A stretch of DNA of 64,000 nucleotides. Origin: CBDAMZ01 sp965197375 (GTDB lineage Bacteria > Acidobacteriota > Vicinamibacteria > Vicinamibacterales > UBA8438). Made by a program: the position numbers and the translations under genes. Location of the stretch: positions 248,001 to 312,000 of the forward strand of contig CBDAMZ010000008.1 of NCBI GenBank assembly GCA_965197375.1. Reading direction: 5' to 3'. Of the stretch, positions 24,668 to 33,926 are shown in pieces. Position 1 is the stretch's first letter. Each line of letters opens with the position of its first letter. The notes below the pieces were generated by a model. That model worked only from the letters and a program-made list of their open reading frames with translations, did no database searches and had not been told where the DNA came from.

Positions 24668-25690
24668 TTATGGCGAGTTTTGCCACGTGCCCTCTTCACG
24701 GTAGTACCGAACGGCGCCATCGTGAAATGAAATTGGGGAACCTTGGACCGCAGCCTCGAGCGTCAGCGCGGTGGCCATCGGATGAATGGCAGCCAACTCG
24801 TCGTGGGCCTCGAACAGGACCCTGGTGATCCAGTACGCCAACTCTGCGTCCATTGATTCGTGCACCACGAGTACGTTCGACACGGCGACGGTCGCGACAT
24901 TTTCTTCCATTCCCGGGTAGATGGACTTCGGGATTGTCGAGGCGTGATAAACGAACGCACCGTAGCGTTCTTGTAGTGTGGCCAGCACCTCGGTGTTCGG
25001 TACGAGCACGATCGTGCGACCAGGTGTCGCGGCAAGGTCGAGCACCGAGCCGGTCGGAATACCGCCGCTCCAGAAGAACGCGTCGATCTTGCCGTCCTTG
25101 AGCGCGGCGACCGACTGTGCCGCGCCCAAGCGCTGCTTGCGGATGTCGCGCTCGGGGTCAATGCCGGCTGCTTCGAGAATCCGGAACGCGCTGATTTCGG
25201 TCCCGCTGCCTGGTGCACCCGTGGAGATGACCTTATCTTTCAGATCGGCGATGGTGGCGATTTCCTTGCGTGCCAGAGTCACCACGTGGTTGTGGTTATC
25301 GTAGAGCACAGCCAGAGCACGCAGCGGGATCCGCGCGAACTCCGCGAAGGCGCCTCGACCGTTGACCGCGTCGTCTATCGAGTCTGCTAGCCCAAACGCT
25401 AGGTCGGCCGACCTGTTAGCGATGAACTTCAAGTTATCGACGGTGCCGGCAGTAACCTCGGCGGTCGCCTCAACACCTTCGACGTGGTCACTGATGACTT
25501 TGGCGATGCCCCCGCCATATGGGTAGTAAACGCCGCCGGTGCCGCCTGTGGCAATCGACAAGCGCTTAGTGAGGCTGCCCATATGGTTCGGATTGCACGC
25601 GAGCATTAGGCCAGCCATAACCAACACTGCACCGGTCATTGCTGATTGACCCGGCCATCCGCCGTGCCTGATGTCGCGTGAACTAGGCAT
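24668..25690 (-). CDS. TRAP transporter solute-binding protein, TAXI family
   Basis: 340 residues. A lipobox LMLAC puts the lipid anchor at Cys32. The family signature SIATGGTGGVYYPYGGGIAKVI follows, together with STGAPGSGTE. It captures the ligand in the periplasm for the fused permease next to it. Ligands of TAXI systems are poorly known. A second, clearly different TAXI system lies at 57-60 kb. Confidence 0.92.
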   Translation of the reverse strand: MPSSRDIRHGGWPGQSAMTGAVLVMAGLMLACNPNHMGSLTKRLSIATGGTGGVYYPYGGGIAKVISDHVEGVEATAEVTAGTVDNLKFIANRSADLAFGLADSIDDAVNGRGAFAEFARIPLRALAVLYDNHNHVVTLARKEIATIADLKDKVISTGAPGSGTEISAFRILEAAGIDPERDIRKQRLGAAQSVAALKDGKIDAFFWSGGIPTGSVLDLAATPGRTIVLVPNTEVLATLQERYGAFVYHASTIPKSIYPGMEENVATVAVSNVLVVHESMDAELAYWITRVLFEAHDELAAIHPMATALTLEAAVQGSPISFHDGAVRYYREEGTWQNSP

Positions 25691-25812
25691 CGATCTTCTC
25701 TGAAGCGGCGCGTCGCCGGCCCCGACCCCCTATCTGGCTCCTAATCTTACCTTGCGCGCCTCGGTGTCTCTGGACGCTTTGCAAGGCTCAAGAACGACGA
25801 GTAAAAATAGCA

Positions 25813-27936
25813 CTAGTTTCGCGACGCAGACGCGTTTACCGGCTGGTCGATCAGCCAGTGAGTGAACCAGCTCTTGAGTCGCTCCAACCGATCTACCAAC
25901 AGCCACGGTTCGCCGGTGCGTGACAGCCTGTGCGACACTCGCGGATAGCGTACCAGTTCGACGGGCACACGCCGTTTCTTCAAGGCCATGAACCACTGCT
26001 CGGCGTCCCCGATCGGCGTCCGGTAGTCGTTTTCACTGTGGATAACGAGCGTCGGGGCGGTCACGTTTTCGACGAAGGCGATTGGCGACAGGTGGCGATA
26101 AAGATCGCGTTGTTCCCACGGAGTGCCCTGGAATTCGTACTCCGTCAGGTCCTGCGCGTCTGAAGTTCCGTACCAGCTTTCCCAATTGGCGATCGACCGG
26201 CTAGTAACGGCCGCCGCAAAACGGTCGGTCGTGGCAGTTAGCCAGTTGGTCATGAATCCTCCGTAGCTTCCGCCGGAGACGCCGATCCGGTTCGGGTCGA
26301 TGCCCTGGTACTGCTCGATGGCTGCATCGACGCCGGCGAGGAGATCTTCGGTGTCCATTTCACCCCACGCGGCTCGCGTCGCATAAGTGTACGTGTGGCC
26401 GTAGCCGATTGAGCCACGAGGATTCGTGTAAAGAACAAAAAATCCCGATCCGGAGAGTACGTGGAAGGTTCGGAAGAAGGTGTTGCCGTAGGCGCTGTGC
26501 GGACCGCCATGGATCTTCAAGATCATCGGGTAGGAGTGGTCCGGTTTGTAGCTGACGGGCTTAATGAGCCATCCCTCGATCTCGCTGCCGTCCTCGACGG
26601 TCCAGGTGAGCCGCTCGGCCGACTGTAGCGTGATTTCGGCCAGCCAGTTGCTATTGAACGACGTGACGCGCTGCTGTAGGCTGCCGTCACCGCGATTTGT
26701 ATAAACCTCGGCTGGCGTGACCGCGTCCGTCACGGTGTACGCTACCACTTGTCCGTCGCTCGATGTGGACACTGAGCCGATCTGCCGGTTGCCCGTCGTC
26801 ACCTGTCGAATCAGCTCGCCACGCAACGTCACTTCGAAGAGATGTCGGTTGCCGCCCACGACGGCCTCGAAGCGGATGGCCGAGCCGTCAGCCGTCCACG
26901 ACGGCGGGCCCGGTGTGAGGTCCCATTCGTTTGTTAATGTCCGTGGCGGGCCCAAGAAGGTACCGGTCGGACGGAGGTCGACCACTTTAAGATCTGTCTC
27001 GGCGCCACGCGCCCGTCGATACAGAAACGTCAGCTGTTCGCCGCTGGGGGAAACGGCCGGAGCGAACTCCGAGCCGGGGTTTGACGTCAACCTGCGTGGG
27101 TCACCGCCATCACGGGCAATCACGTAAATGTCCTGGGTCTGCTCGCGGTTGTATTCATCGTCCTCGTTCTCGTTGCCCACGAAGAAGAGCAGTCTACTGT
27201 CGGCCGACCAAACCGGGCCTTCGGTACTGAAGGGCAGTGTGGTGAGCTGGGTCGGCTCGCCGCCGTCAGCTGGGACGACAAAGAGCTGTTGTTTCTCATC
27301 GGTTGACGGGTGGGGCAACAGGATCAGCGTTCCGTCACGCTTGTAGCGCATCGTGGTGATTACGCGTCCGTCGAAGCGATCCGCGTCCAGCGTACTCGTG
27401 ATAGCGTCTGGTGCAATCCAGCCCTTCCGGTTGCTACCCTCGTTGCCTGTGTCATCGGTGCCGCCAGGTGCCCGTGTGAGCGCTATCCACTCGCCGTTTG
27501 GAGACCAGACAGGCACTCGATCCACGCCTTCGATGTGATAGGCTTCTCCGCCAGGCGCCGTCACCGGCGCAAACCAGATCTCATTCTCGTCGTCCCCACG
27601 GCGCGATTTGAAGTTCAGCACCCGCCCGTCGCGTGCCCATTGCGGTGTAGCAGAATCGGTGGTCGGGTTCGTGAACCGATACGGCTTACCCTCAGGACGC
27701 CCGCCACGTAGTCGTTGCAGCCAGATTTCGCAGTGGCGGCGGTTATGCTCTTCGTCGATCGTCGTGACTGTGAAGGCAACAAGGTTACCCAGTGGCGAGA
27801 TCGCCACGTCGCCGACCCCCACTTCCTTGTAGTAGTCGGTTGGCTGCAGGCCGCGCAACTGTGCGGATGTAATGGCCGGCTGCGCGAATACGGCGGCGCT
27901 AGCCAATATGAGAATGACACTCTTCTCGCAACGCAT
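25813..27936 (-). CDS. Secreted S9 family prolyl oligopeptidase-type peptidase
   Basis: 707 residues with a signal peptide (SVILILASAAVFAQPAITSAQ). The N-terminal 430 residues are WD40-like/TolB propeller repeats. The C-terminal alpha/beta-hydrolase domain has the nucleophile motif GVSGGSYGGFMTNW, the acid in HSENDYRTP and the histidine in RVSHRLSRTG. It is most like acylaminoacyl/dipeptidyl peptidases and probably breaks down peptides in the periplasm. It lies alone, 120 bp upstream of the TAXI gene on the same strand. Confidence 0.93.
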   Translation of the reverse strand: MRCEKSVILILASAAVFAQPAITSAQLRGLQPTDYYKEVGVGDVAISPLGNLVAFTVTTIDEEHNRRHCEIWLQRLRGGRPEGKPYRFTNPTTDSATPQWARDGRVLNFKSRRGDDENEIWFAPVTAPGGEAYHIEGVDRVPVWSPNGEWIALTRAPGGTDDTGNEGSNRKGWIAPDAITSTLDADRFDGRVITTMRYKRDGTLILLPHPSTDEKQQLFVVPADGGEPTQLTTLPFSTEGPVWSADSRLLFFVGNENEDDEYNREQTQDIYVIARDGGDPRRLTSNPGSEFAPAVSPSGEQLTFLYRRARGAETDLKVVDLRPTGTFLGPPRTLTNEWDLTPGPPSWTADGSAIRFEAVVGGNRHLFEVTLRGELIRQVTTGNRQIGSVSTSSDGQVVAYTVTDAVTPAEVYTNRGDGSLQQRVTSFNSNWLAEITLQSAERLTWTVEDGSEIEGWLIKPVSYKPDHSYPMILKIHGGPHSAYGNTFFRTFHVLSGSGFFVLYTNPRGSIGYGHTYTYATRAAWGEMDTEDLLAGVDAAIEQYQGIDPNRIGVSGGSYGGFMTNWLTATTDRFAAAVTSRSIANWESWYGTSDAQDLTEYEFQGTPWEQRDLYRHLSPIAFVENVTAPTLVIHSENDYRTPIGDAEQWFMALKKRRVPVELVRYPRVSHRLSRTGEPWLLVDRLERLKSWFTHWLIDQPVNASASRN

Positions 27937-28360
27937 GGCGCTCCTCCAACGTGGGTGGTTTGGACATTGTTGATGCGGCAGTTTACTGCGAATGCGGCGG
28001 CACGAAATCCCAAGGCTGATGCCGAGCCCGTCGTCAACCCGGTTGATGTGGTTGAAGCACGCGATAATTTTGACGGCGTCGCTGAGTTGCTCGTCGTTGG
28101 ATCCGTGGAGGTGCAGTGCTCCGTCGTATTCTTGGTGTAGGGGGCCGGTTGCGTTCTCGAGCTCGAGGGGCCTTGATCCTGGCCACGAGGAGGCACTCTC
28201 GTTTCAGTGAGTTAGTCACGCTATTCTAGGGCAATGATGCCGACTCGCCTTCGACAGGTAGTGTCCGGCGCGGCCGACCGCCGCTCGGCGGGAAGCACGG
28301 CGACCGGCTACTAGCGAGACTTCGCCTCAAACTGCCCAGACGACAGCCGATACCGTATTG
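27937..28360. other. Gene-less stretch between the S9 peptidase and the lytic transglycosylase
   Basis: 424 bp with only short open frames without domains (for example 28034-28219, minus). It probably holds the promoter of the peptidase gene and the 3' flank of the transglycosylase gene. I see no convincing RNA gene or repeat. Confidence 0.4.
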
Positions 28361-30568
28361 CTACGGATCCTCGTAAGTGCGTTGGTAGGCCATGTAGTTT
28401 GCTAGCACTTCGCGAACGAACCGTCGGGTTTCGGAGTAGGGGATGGTGTCGATGAAGAAATCCTCTGGCAGGTGGCGTGCTGCGGCCCACCAGATCGCCG
28501 CGCGTTTCTCGCCGGCGTTGTAGGATGCGATGACAGGAGCGATTGCGGAGTCGAACATCTCGAGCAGGTTGGCGTTCAGTCTGGCTGCGATCGCCGAGTT
28601 GACGGCCGGGTTGGTCAGTGCGGTCTCATCGACACCGTCGGCGCCGATAATTTCACCAACGCCCGCGCTGTCGGCAAGCGCCTCAGCCGTGTAGGGCATG
28701 ATCTGGTACAGCCCAATTGCTCCAACAGGTGACCGGGCAGCGGGATCGAACCGTGACTCCTGGCGCATCAGAGCCAACAGTAGGACAGGGTCCACGCCGT
28801 GTGACCTAGCGGATCTGTAGGTGGTCTCCCAGAATGGGCGCGGGTAGACGAGCGTCCAGAAGTCGGCAGGAAGTCCGCGCGCGGGGCGCTGCAGAAATGC
28901 CCCGAAGTGATTAGCGAGGATACGGGACACACTGGTGTAGTTGCCTGCTTTGGCCGACGCGCGCGCGGCTAGGAGTGCCAGGCCACGGTCGTGCCGGCGG
29001 CGGTTGAGGAGTCGCCGGACATACCAAGCGCCATCTTCTGTTAGGCCGGCCCGCGCCAACACCATCGCGGCTTTGAACTCTGGGCGCGCGCGCGTGGCGG
29101 TGCTGACTGATAGCATCGGGAAACGCAAAACAAAGTCGCTGTTCGGTTGAGCGTCTTCGACGCCGTTAGTTAGCTTGACGAGGCGCTCGCGGGCGCGCAG
29201 ACCGTAGTAGTGGTACGGGAAGCCCTCGGCCACCGCACGAAACGATCGGGTCGCGGCACCCGTTTCACCAGCCCGTGCTTCGGCCACGGCGAGCCAGTAG
29301 AGTCCCGCCGGTCTGAGGTCACCACTGGGGCGCCGGTTGTTCAACCCGCGTAGGTTCGTCAGCGCCCGTGTGTTCTGCCCGGCGCGGAGCGCCGCGACGC
29401 CGGCACGCCAGAGAATCGCGCGCTGGTTATCTGCTGACCGTGCCGTGCGAAACAACTCGTGGTACAGATCCAACCCGCCATCGACGTCACCGACAGCTAC
29501 GAGATAGGACGCGAGCAGCTCGGCTGCATTTCGCCGGTTCCGGTTGGGCGTATCACCAACCCGATCTGCCCAGAGATCGAGGCCCAGCCGGCGCGCACGG
29601 TCGGTATCGGCCATGCGTACCGCGAGCCGGAAGTCGATCTGACGGATGTTCGCCAGTAGACCGCTCGAACCAAACTGTTCGTAGAAGTGCGCACATGCGG
29701 CGACCGCCTCTTTGTTCGCCCTCTGAGCGTAGAGCGTTGAGATCCGCTCGGCCTCGATACGGTCTGCTCGGACGGGCGAGGAGTAGGCGTCGCGCCACTC
29801 GTCGATGAGGCCGAGGGCCGCTTGGTAACGCGACGCGTTGCGGAGGCGGCGGACGAGCGTTCGATATTGGCCTTCGCCAAAGGGCCGGGGGACTCGACTG
29901 GCCGCCTGTCCGAGGCGGTGCTCCTCGGCGCGTGCGGTCGTGAAAGTGTCCGCCGTCCAATGCTCAAGCTGGGCATCGCGCAACATGGCGAGGGCAGCGG
30001 TCCGATTGCCGGCGGTCTCGAGCGCCTGAGCGAGCCCTAGACGTGCGCGGTCAGCCGAAGTCCCGCGACGCTGGCGACTGAGGACCCGCCGATAGTGATT
30101 AGCCGCCTGTTTGTGGTCGCCCTTCCGGCGGTAGGCGTCGGCGGTCCGTAGCATCATGTCGATATGGCGGGTTGCGTCTGAACGGGTCAGTTCCGCGAGG
30201 ATTGCTCCGGCCGCTTCCGGCGCGCCGCGGCGGGTGAGGCTGTCGACGAGCGCTCGTCGCGAGAAGGTCCGCATCCAGATCTCACGATCGATCACTGCGT
30301 GCCAGAGGGCTTCCGCCTCCTCGGCCCGCCCGGCCTCGCCCAGCAGCACGGCGCGTAAGACGAGCGCCTCGAGCGGCTGGTTCGTGATTTGATCCGTCAC
30401 CTCGCGGTTGAGTGCGATGAGCGCGTCAGGAACGCGGCCGTCCTTCCAGAGGGCGACCGCGGCAGGATACGTCGGATCAGGGAGTCGGAGATCCTCGTTG
30501 GCGGATTGTATGGTCGCCGTGGCGGCAAGGATGGCGAGGGTGAGCAGGAGGAGACGCTCGGGGACCAC
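28361..30568 (-). CDS. Soluble lytic murein transglycosylase (Slt-type, tetratricopeptide-like N-terminus)
   Basis: About 735 residues from the chosen GTG at 30568, which gives a normal signal peptide (VPERLLLLTLAILAATATIQS). The frame is open to an ATG at 30694. A long helical, TPR-like superhelix is followed by a C-terminal SLT domain with LLALMRQESRFDPAARSPVG, where Glu in RQES is the catalytic acid, then GLYQIMP and SYNAGEKRA. It cleaves peptidoglycan strands in the periplasm to anhydro-muropeptides. It is a single gene. The start is uncertain because no strong ribosome-binding site is seen at either codon. Confidence 0.9.
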   Translation of the reverse strand: MVPERLLLLTLAILAATATIQSANEDLRLPDPTYPAAVALWKDGRVPDALIALNREVTDQITNQPLEALVLRAVLLGEAGRAEEAEALWHAVIDREIWMRTFSRRALVDSLTRRGAPEAAGAILAELTRSDATRHIDMMLRTADAYRRKGDHKQAANHYRRVLSRQRRGTSADRARLGLAQALETAGNRTAALAMLRDAQLEHWTADTFTTARAEEHRLGQAASRVPRPFGEGQYRTLVRRLRNASRYQAALGLIDEWRDAYSSPVRADRIEAERISTLYAQRANKEAVAACAHFYEQFGSSGLLANIRQIDFRLAVRMADTDRARRLGLDLWADRVGDTPNRNRRNAAELLASYLVAVGDVDGGLDLYHELFRTARSADNQRAILWRAGVAALRAGQNTRALTNLRGLNNRRPSGDLRPAGLYWLAVAEARAGETGAATRSFRAVAEGFPYHYYGLRARERLVKLTNGVEDAQPNSDFVLRFPMLSVSTATRARPEFKAAMVLARAGLTEDGAWYVRRLLNRRRHDRGLALLAARASAKAGNYTSVSRILANHFGAFLQRPARGLPADFWTLVYPRPFWETTYRSARSHGVDPVLLLALMRQESRFDPAARSPVGAIGLYQIMPYTAEALADSAGVGEIIGADGVDETALTNPAVNSAIAARLNANLLEMFDSAIAPVIASYNAGEKRAAIWWAAARHLPEDFFIDTIPYSETRRFVREVLANYMAYQRTYEDP

Positions 30569-30836
30569 GGTCCTGATGAGACAGATGAGGAGGTCGCCTT
30601 CACTCAGGCTATCACGATGCATCACTAAGGACTCAACCTTAATGTTTATACTCCCTGCCACCCAAGATTCCATAGTCAACCGCGACAGGCCCACTTGTCG
30701 CGCCCTTCCCGAGCGGCGTATGCCGCGTGGCTCGAGCGAGTCGGTTGTACGCGAGGGTCTTTCGGCTTGGCTGCACTACGCGTTAAAATATGGGCTGCAG
30801 TGTTTGTCGACAGCTCATACTGGGGGGTAAACCACA

Positions 30837-31853
30837 GTGAAAATTACACCAGGAAAGCTTGCTGGGATGCGGGCGGTCTCGACCGACCGGGGGACGATCG
30901 CCGCCGCAGCCATGGATCAGCGTGGTTCATTAAAGAAAGCGCTCGCGAAAGGGAAGAACGGCAACGTAACTGACGCGATGATAGAGGAATTCAAGACTGC
31001 GGTCACCGAGGTGCTTACCCCACACGCCTCCGCCATCCTGCTTGATCCTGAGTGGGGCCTGGAGGCCTCGAAGAAGCGAAGTCCAAACGCGGGTCTCTTA
31101 CTGGCTTACGAACGGAGCGGATACGACAACACACGTCCAGGTCGCGTACCAGATCTCCTGGCCAACTGGTCGGTTCGCCGGCTTAAAGAGGCCGGCGCGG
31201 ACTGTGTCAAAGTGCTCATTTATTACACGCCGTACGAAGCGAAGACCATTAACGAGGAAAAGCACGTATTCGTCGAGCGGATCGGGGATGAGTGCCGCAC
31301 CAACGACATTCCGTTCTTCCTTGAGTTCGTCGGCTACGACCACGCCGGGGGTGACGAGAAGGGGCTCGAGTTCGCGAAGAAGAAGCCGCAGGTCGTAGCC
31401 AAGAGCATGGCGGAGTTTTCGAAACCTCGCTACGGCGTCGACGTTATGAAGGTCGAGATCCCCGTAAACATGAAGTTCGTCGAAGGTGCCACGAGCTTCA
31501 CGGGCCAAAAGGTGTACACCAAAGCGGAGGCGATCGCGAACTTTCAGAGGGCGGCCGCTGCGGCGAAAAAGCCGTTCATCTATCTTTCGGCCGGTGTCGG
31601 CAACGCTGAATTTGCCGAGTCACTCGAGTTGGCGGGCGAGTCTGGGGTTCAGTTTTCTGGGGTGCTGTGTGGCCGAGCAACCTGGAAGGACGGCATTTCG
31701 CTCTATGCCACCCAGGGGGTCGACGCGTTTCGAGCGTGGCTAAAGACCGAGGGCATCAAGAACATCGATAACGTTAACGAGAGGCTCGCGGCTGCACGCT
31801 CCTGGTTCGAAATCTACGGCGTCAGTTCCGCCGACGAGCTCGTGACGGCATAA
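30837..31853 (+). CDS. lacD: Class I tagatose-1,6-bisphosphate aldolase-like protein (LacD family)
   Basis: 338 residues with a GTG start. Family motifs are AAAMDQRGSLKK at the N-terminus, SAILLDPEWG, the lysine in DCVKVLIYY for the Schiff base, DVMKVEIPVN and FIYLSAGVGNAEF. It would cleave a ketose bisphosphate to dihydroxyacetone phosphate and glyceraldehyde phosphate. No other tagatose or lactose gene is near, so the true substrate may differ. The next small gene starts 18 bp later and may be cotranscribed. Confidence 0.85.
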   Translation: MKITPGKLAGMRAVSTDRGTIAAAAMDQRGSLKKALAKGKNGNVTDAMIEEFKTAVTEVLTPHASAILLDPEWGLEASKKRSPNAGLLLAYERSGYDNTRPGRVPDLLANWSVRRLKEAGADCVKVLIYYTPYEAKTINEEKHVFVERIGDECRTNDIPFFLEFVGYDHAGGDEKGLEFAKKKPQVVAKSMAEFSKPRYGVDVMKVEIPVNMKFVEGATSFTGQKVYTKAEAIANFQRAAAAAKKPFIYLSAGVGNAEFAESLELAGESGVQFSGVLCGRATWKDGISLYATQGVDAFRAWLKTEGIKNIDNVNERLAAARSWFEIYGVSSADELVTA

Positions 31854-31871
31854 ATCCGTCAACGGTCTCCC

Positions 31872-32132
31872 TTGATTTACCGCTACCACCAGCTGGTGCT
31901 CGAAGAGCTCGAGCGTCACGGCGTCCGCCCGACACCGACAACCCGACCTGAGTTCGTGCACGAGTACGTCAGTGACCTCTATCGCTTCGAGCTGCGACGC
32001 CTCCGAGGCCGGCACGTCCGGGGTGATATTCCGAAGGCTGGCTATTCGAAGCAGGTCATCGAGCTTCGCAAGAAGTACGTCCTCGTTTCGATTCCGGTGG
32101 GGCTGTGGACGGCGGACGAGTCGACTTGTTGA
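31872..32132 (+). CDS. Small conserved-looking protein of unknown function
   Basis: 86 residues from a TTG. It is rich in charged helices: ELERHGVRPTPTTRPEFVHEYVSDLYRFELRRLR, then LRKKYVLVSIPVGLW. No signal peptide or membrane segment is present. Codon use fits a real gene, and the frame starts 18 bp after the aldolase gene. I do not recognise a named domain. It may be cotranscribed with the aldolase. Confidence 0.6.
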   Translation: MIYRYHQLVLEELERHGVRPTPTTRPEFVHEYVSDLYRFELRRLRGRHVRGDIPKAGYSKQVIELRKKYVLVSIPVGLWTADESTC

Positions 32133-32253
32133 GCGGTGCTGCCTGGGCGCGTTCCCATCGTATGGCCCGCATTCAGGAGCTGCCAACTTGGCTAACACGG
32201 CATTCGACACACAATGGTGAAGTTTGCCGCTGTTGGACTGCTAGGATTGAAGC

Positions 32254-33288
32254 ATGGTGCTGCTGGTTCTGCTGGTGCTTGGCCTTGCGGTCGCGTTTTT
32301 AATCGTGACCTGGCGGCTGCGGAATGCCAGTGATCACGAGGGAACTGCACAAACGCGGCTTTCGGCCGTTCTTGAGAGTCTGTCCGTAGGGTTTTCCGTC
32401 TGGAACGAGGACGGCCGGCTCGTCACCTGCAACGGTCGGTTCCGAGGGTTCTACGCGGGAGTCGACCTTAAACCGGGACTTGCCTTCGAGGACTTGACGC
32501 GCTTCACTGCGACGCGTGGCCTGGTTTACGTTCCTGAGGATCAGATCGAACGCTGGGTCACCGACCGCGTGGGCCGGTTCGGTCATGCTTCCCACGAAGA
32601 GGTGCGCGTGGCGGATGACCGCTGGCTTGAAATAAGAACCATTCCCACCGGTCTCGGTGAGACGGTGGTGCTGTATGCCGACGTCACCGGTCAACACGAG
32701 ACGGCATCAGCGCTCGACGCGTGTCGTCAGCGGCTGGAGTATTGGTCGACCCGACTTGCTCTCCTACATCGCGCGGTGGAGGTTGGTGCCAGCGGGTCGT
32801 CGTTTGATGAGGCTGTGCAGGTGGTGCTGGCGCTGGTGGGTGAGTGGGCCGGATGGCCGGCCGGCTCTGCTTATCTCGTGGCGGCGGATAAGAACTGCGC
32901 GCCCGATCCGACCGGTATTTGGTACCTCGCCGAAGCCGGTACGTTCGCCTCGCTGCGGTCACTGACAAATCGGAAAGGCCTTCCCTCTTGTAGCGATGCC
33001 GTGCTTGGGCAAGCGGTGCAGTCTGGCAAGGTGACCTGGGTGACCAACCTTGAAGTCGATCCCCGCATTTCTGATGTGAGTCGGGCCGCGTTGTCAGGGA
33101 TCCGGGGCATTTGCGCCGTGCCGATCAAGTCGGGGGGACAGGTGGTGGCTCTGTTGGAATTTTTCTCGCGCGAACAGCTGACGTCTGATGATTCGATGGC
33201 GCGATTGGTCAGCAGTGTCGCCAACCAGCTCGGACGCGTCTACGAACGCACGCGGGCCATTGAAGCCGTCAGACGTCCCCAACCCTAA
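32254..33288 (+). CDS. Membrane-anchored PAS-GAF sensor protein without output domain
   Basis: 344 residues. One N-terminal membrane helix (VLLVLLVLGLAVAFLIVTW) is followed by a PAS domain of the PAS_7 type (LESLSVGFSVWNEDGRLVTCN), a short coiled linker and a GAF domain (FDEAVQVVLALVGEWAGWP to VSSVANQLGRVYERT). It stops there: no histidine kinase, GGDEF or other output is seen. It may work with a partner or be a trimmed kinase. The stop overlaps the udk stop tail to tail by a few bases. Confidence 0.8.
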   Translation: MVLLVLLVLGLAVAFLIVTWRLRNASDHEGTAQTRLSAVLESLSVGFSVWNEDGRLVTCNGRFRGFYAGVDLKPGLAFEDLTRFTATRGLVYVPEDQIERWVTDRVGRFGHASHEEVRVADDRWLEIRTIPTGLGETVVLYADVTGQHETASALDACRQRLEYWSTRLALLHRAVEVGASGSSFDEAVQVVLALVGEWAGWPAGSAYLVAADKNCAPDPTGIWYLAEAGTFASLRSLTNRKGLPSCSDAVLGQAVQSGKVTWVTNLEVDPRISDVSRAALSGIRGICAVPIKSGGQVVALLEFFSREQLTSDDSMARLVSSVANQLGRVYERTRAIEAVRRPQP

Positions 33289-33905
33289 ATGCGCGCTATC
33301 CGTTGGACGTGCTCCAGAATTCGCGTCACGTTTTTCTCCGGTGCATCCGCCCCGTTGACGACGACGTCGGCAAGTTGTCGTGTTGGTGCCGCGTAACGCG
33401 CGTACATCGGCTGCACAGTTGTAGCCCACTGCGCTCGTACCGACGCCTCTGTACGCCAGCGCTCGCTCATGTCACGCGCGAGCCGCCTCGCCAGGCAGGT
33501 CGACTCGTTGGCCACGATGAACGCCAGAGTGTGGAGCAGCTCCCGGAGTTCCGGCCAGTGCAGCGCCAAGACGCCTTCGACGATGACGAATCGCCCCGGC
33601 TCGACCCGCTCGGTGCCGTCGGCCCGCGTGTGGCCCTGGAAGTCGTAGACTGGCCGTTTGATGGCTTGGCCGACGGCGAGGCAGCGGAGGTGCTTCAAAA
33701 GCAGCTCGACATCGATCGCCTTGGGCTCGTCGTAGTTCAGCGCCACCCTCATTTCGTCTGACAGGGCTGCCCGGTCGCGATAGTACGCATCGATGGGGAT
33801 GACCGGCGTCGGGCGGTCGGCGAGGCGGCCGGCCAGGCGATGGGCGAGTGCCGTCTTGCCGGCGCCAGACGCCCCGGCGATGCCGATGAGGTATGGGTGC
33901 GTCAC
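33285..33905 (-). CDS. udk: Uridine kinase-like P-loop kinase
   Basis: 206 residues. The P-loop is GASGAGKT at 11-18. The DAYYRDR motif, the NYDEPKAIDVELL region and VYDFQGHTR are those of uridine kinase/phosphoribulokinase proteins. It would phosphorylate uridine and cytidine in the cytoplasm for salvage. It converges with the PAS-GAF gene and starts 21 bp from the divergent chlorite-dismutase-family gene. Confidence 0.85.
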   Translation of the reverse strand: MTHPYLIGIAGASGAGKTALAHRLAGRLADRPTPVIPIDAYYRDRAALSDEMRVALNYDEPKAIDVELLLKHLRCLAVGQAIKRPVYDFQGHTRADGTERVEPGRFVIVEGVLALHWPELRELLHTLAFIVANESTCLARRLARDMSERWRTEASVRAQWATTVQPMYARYAAPTRQLADVVVNGADAPEKNVTRILEHVQRIARI

Positions 33906-33926
33906 CGCTCGTTATAGAATCCTGCT

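Noticed and set aside
27715..28140. Plus-strand frame of 141 codons over the start of the S9 gene
   Set aside because: Most of it is antisense to the signal peptide and propeller start of the peptidase, and the rest has no features.
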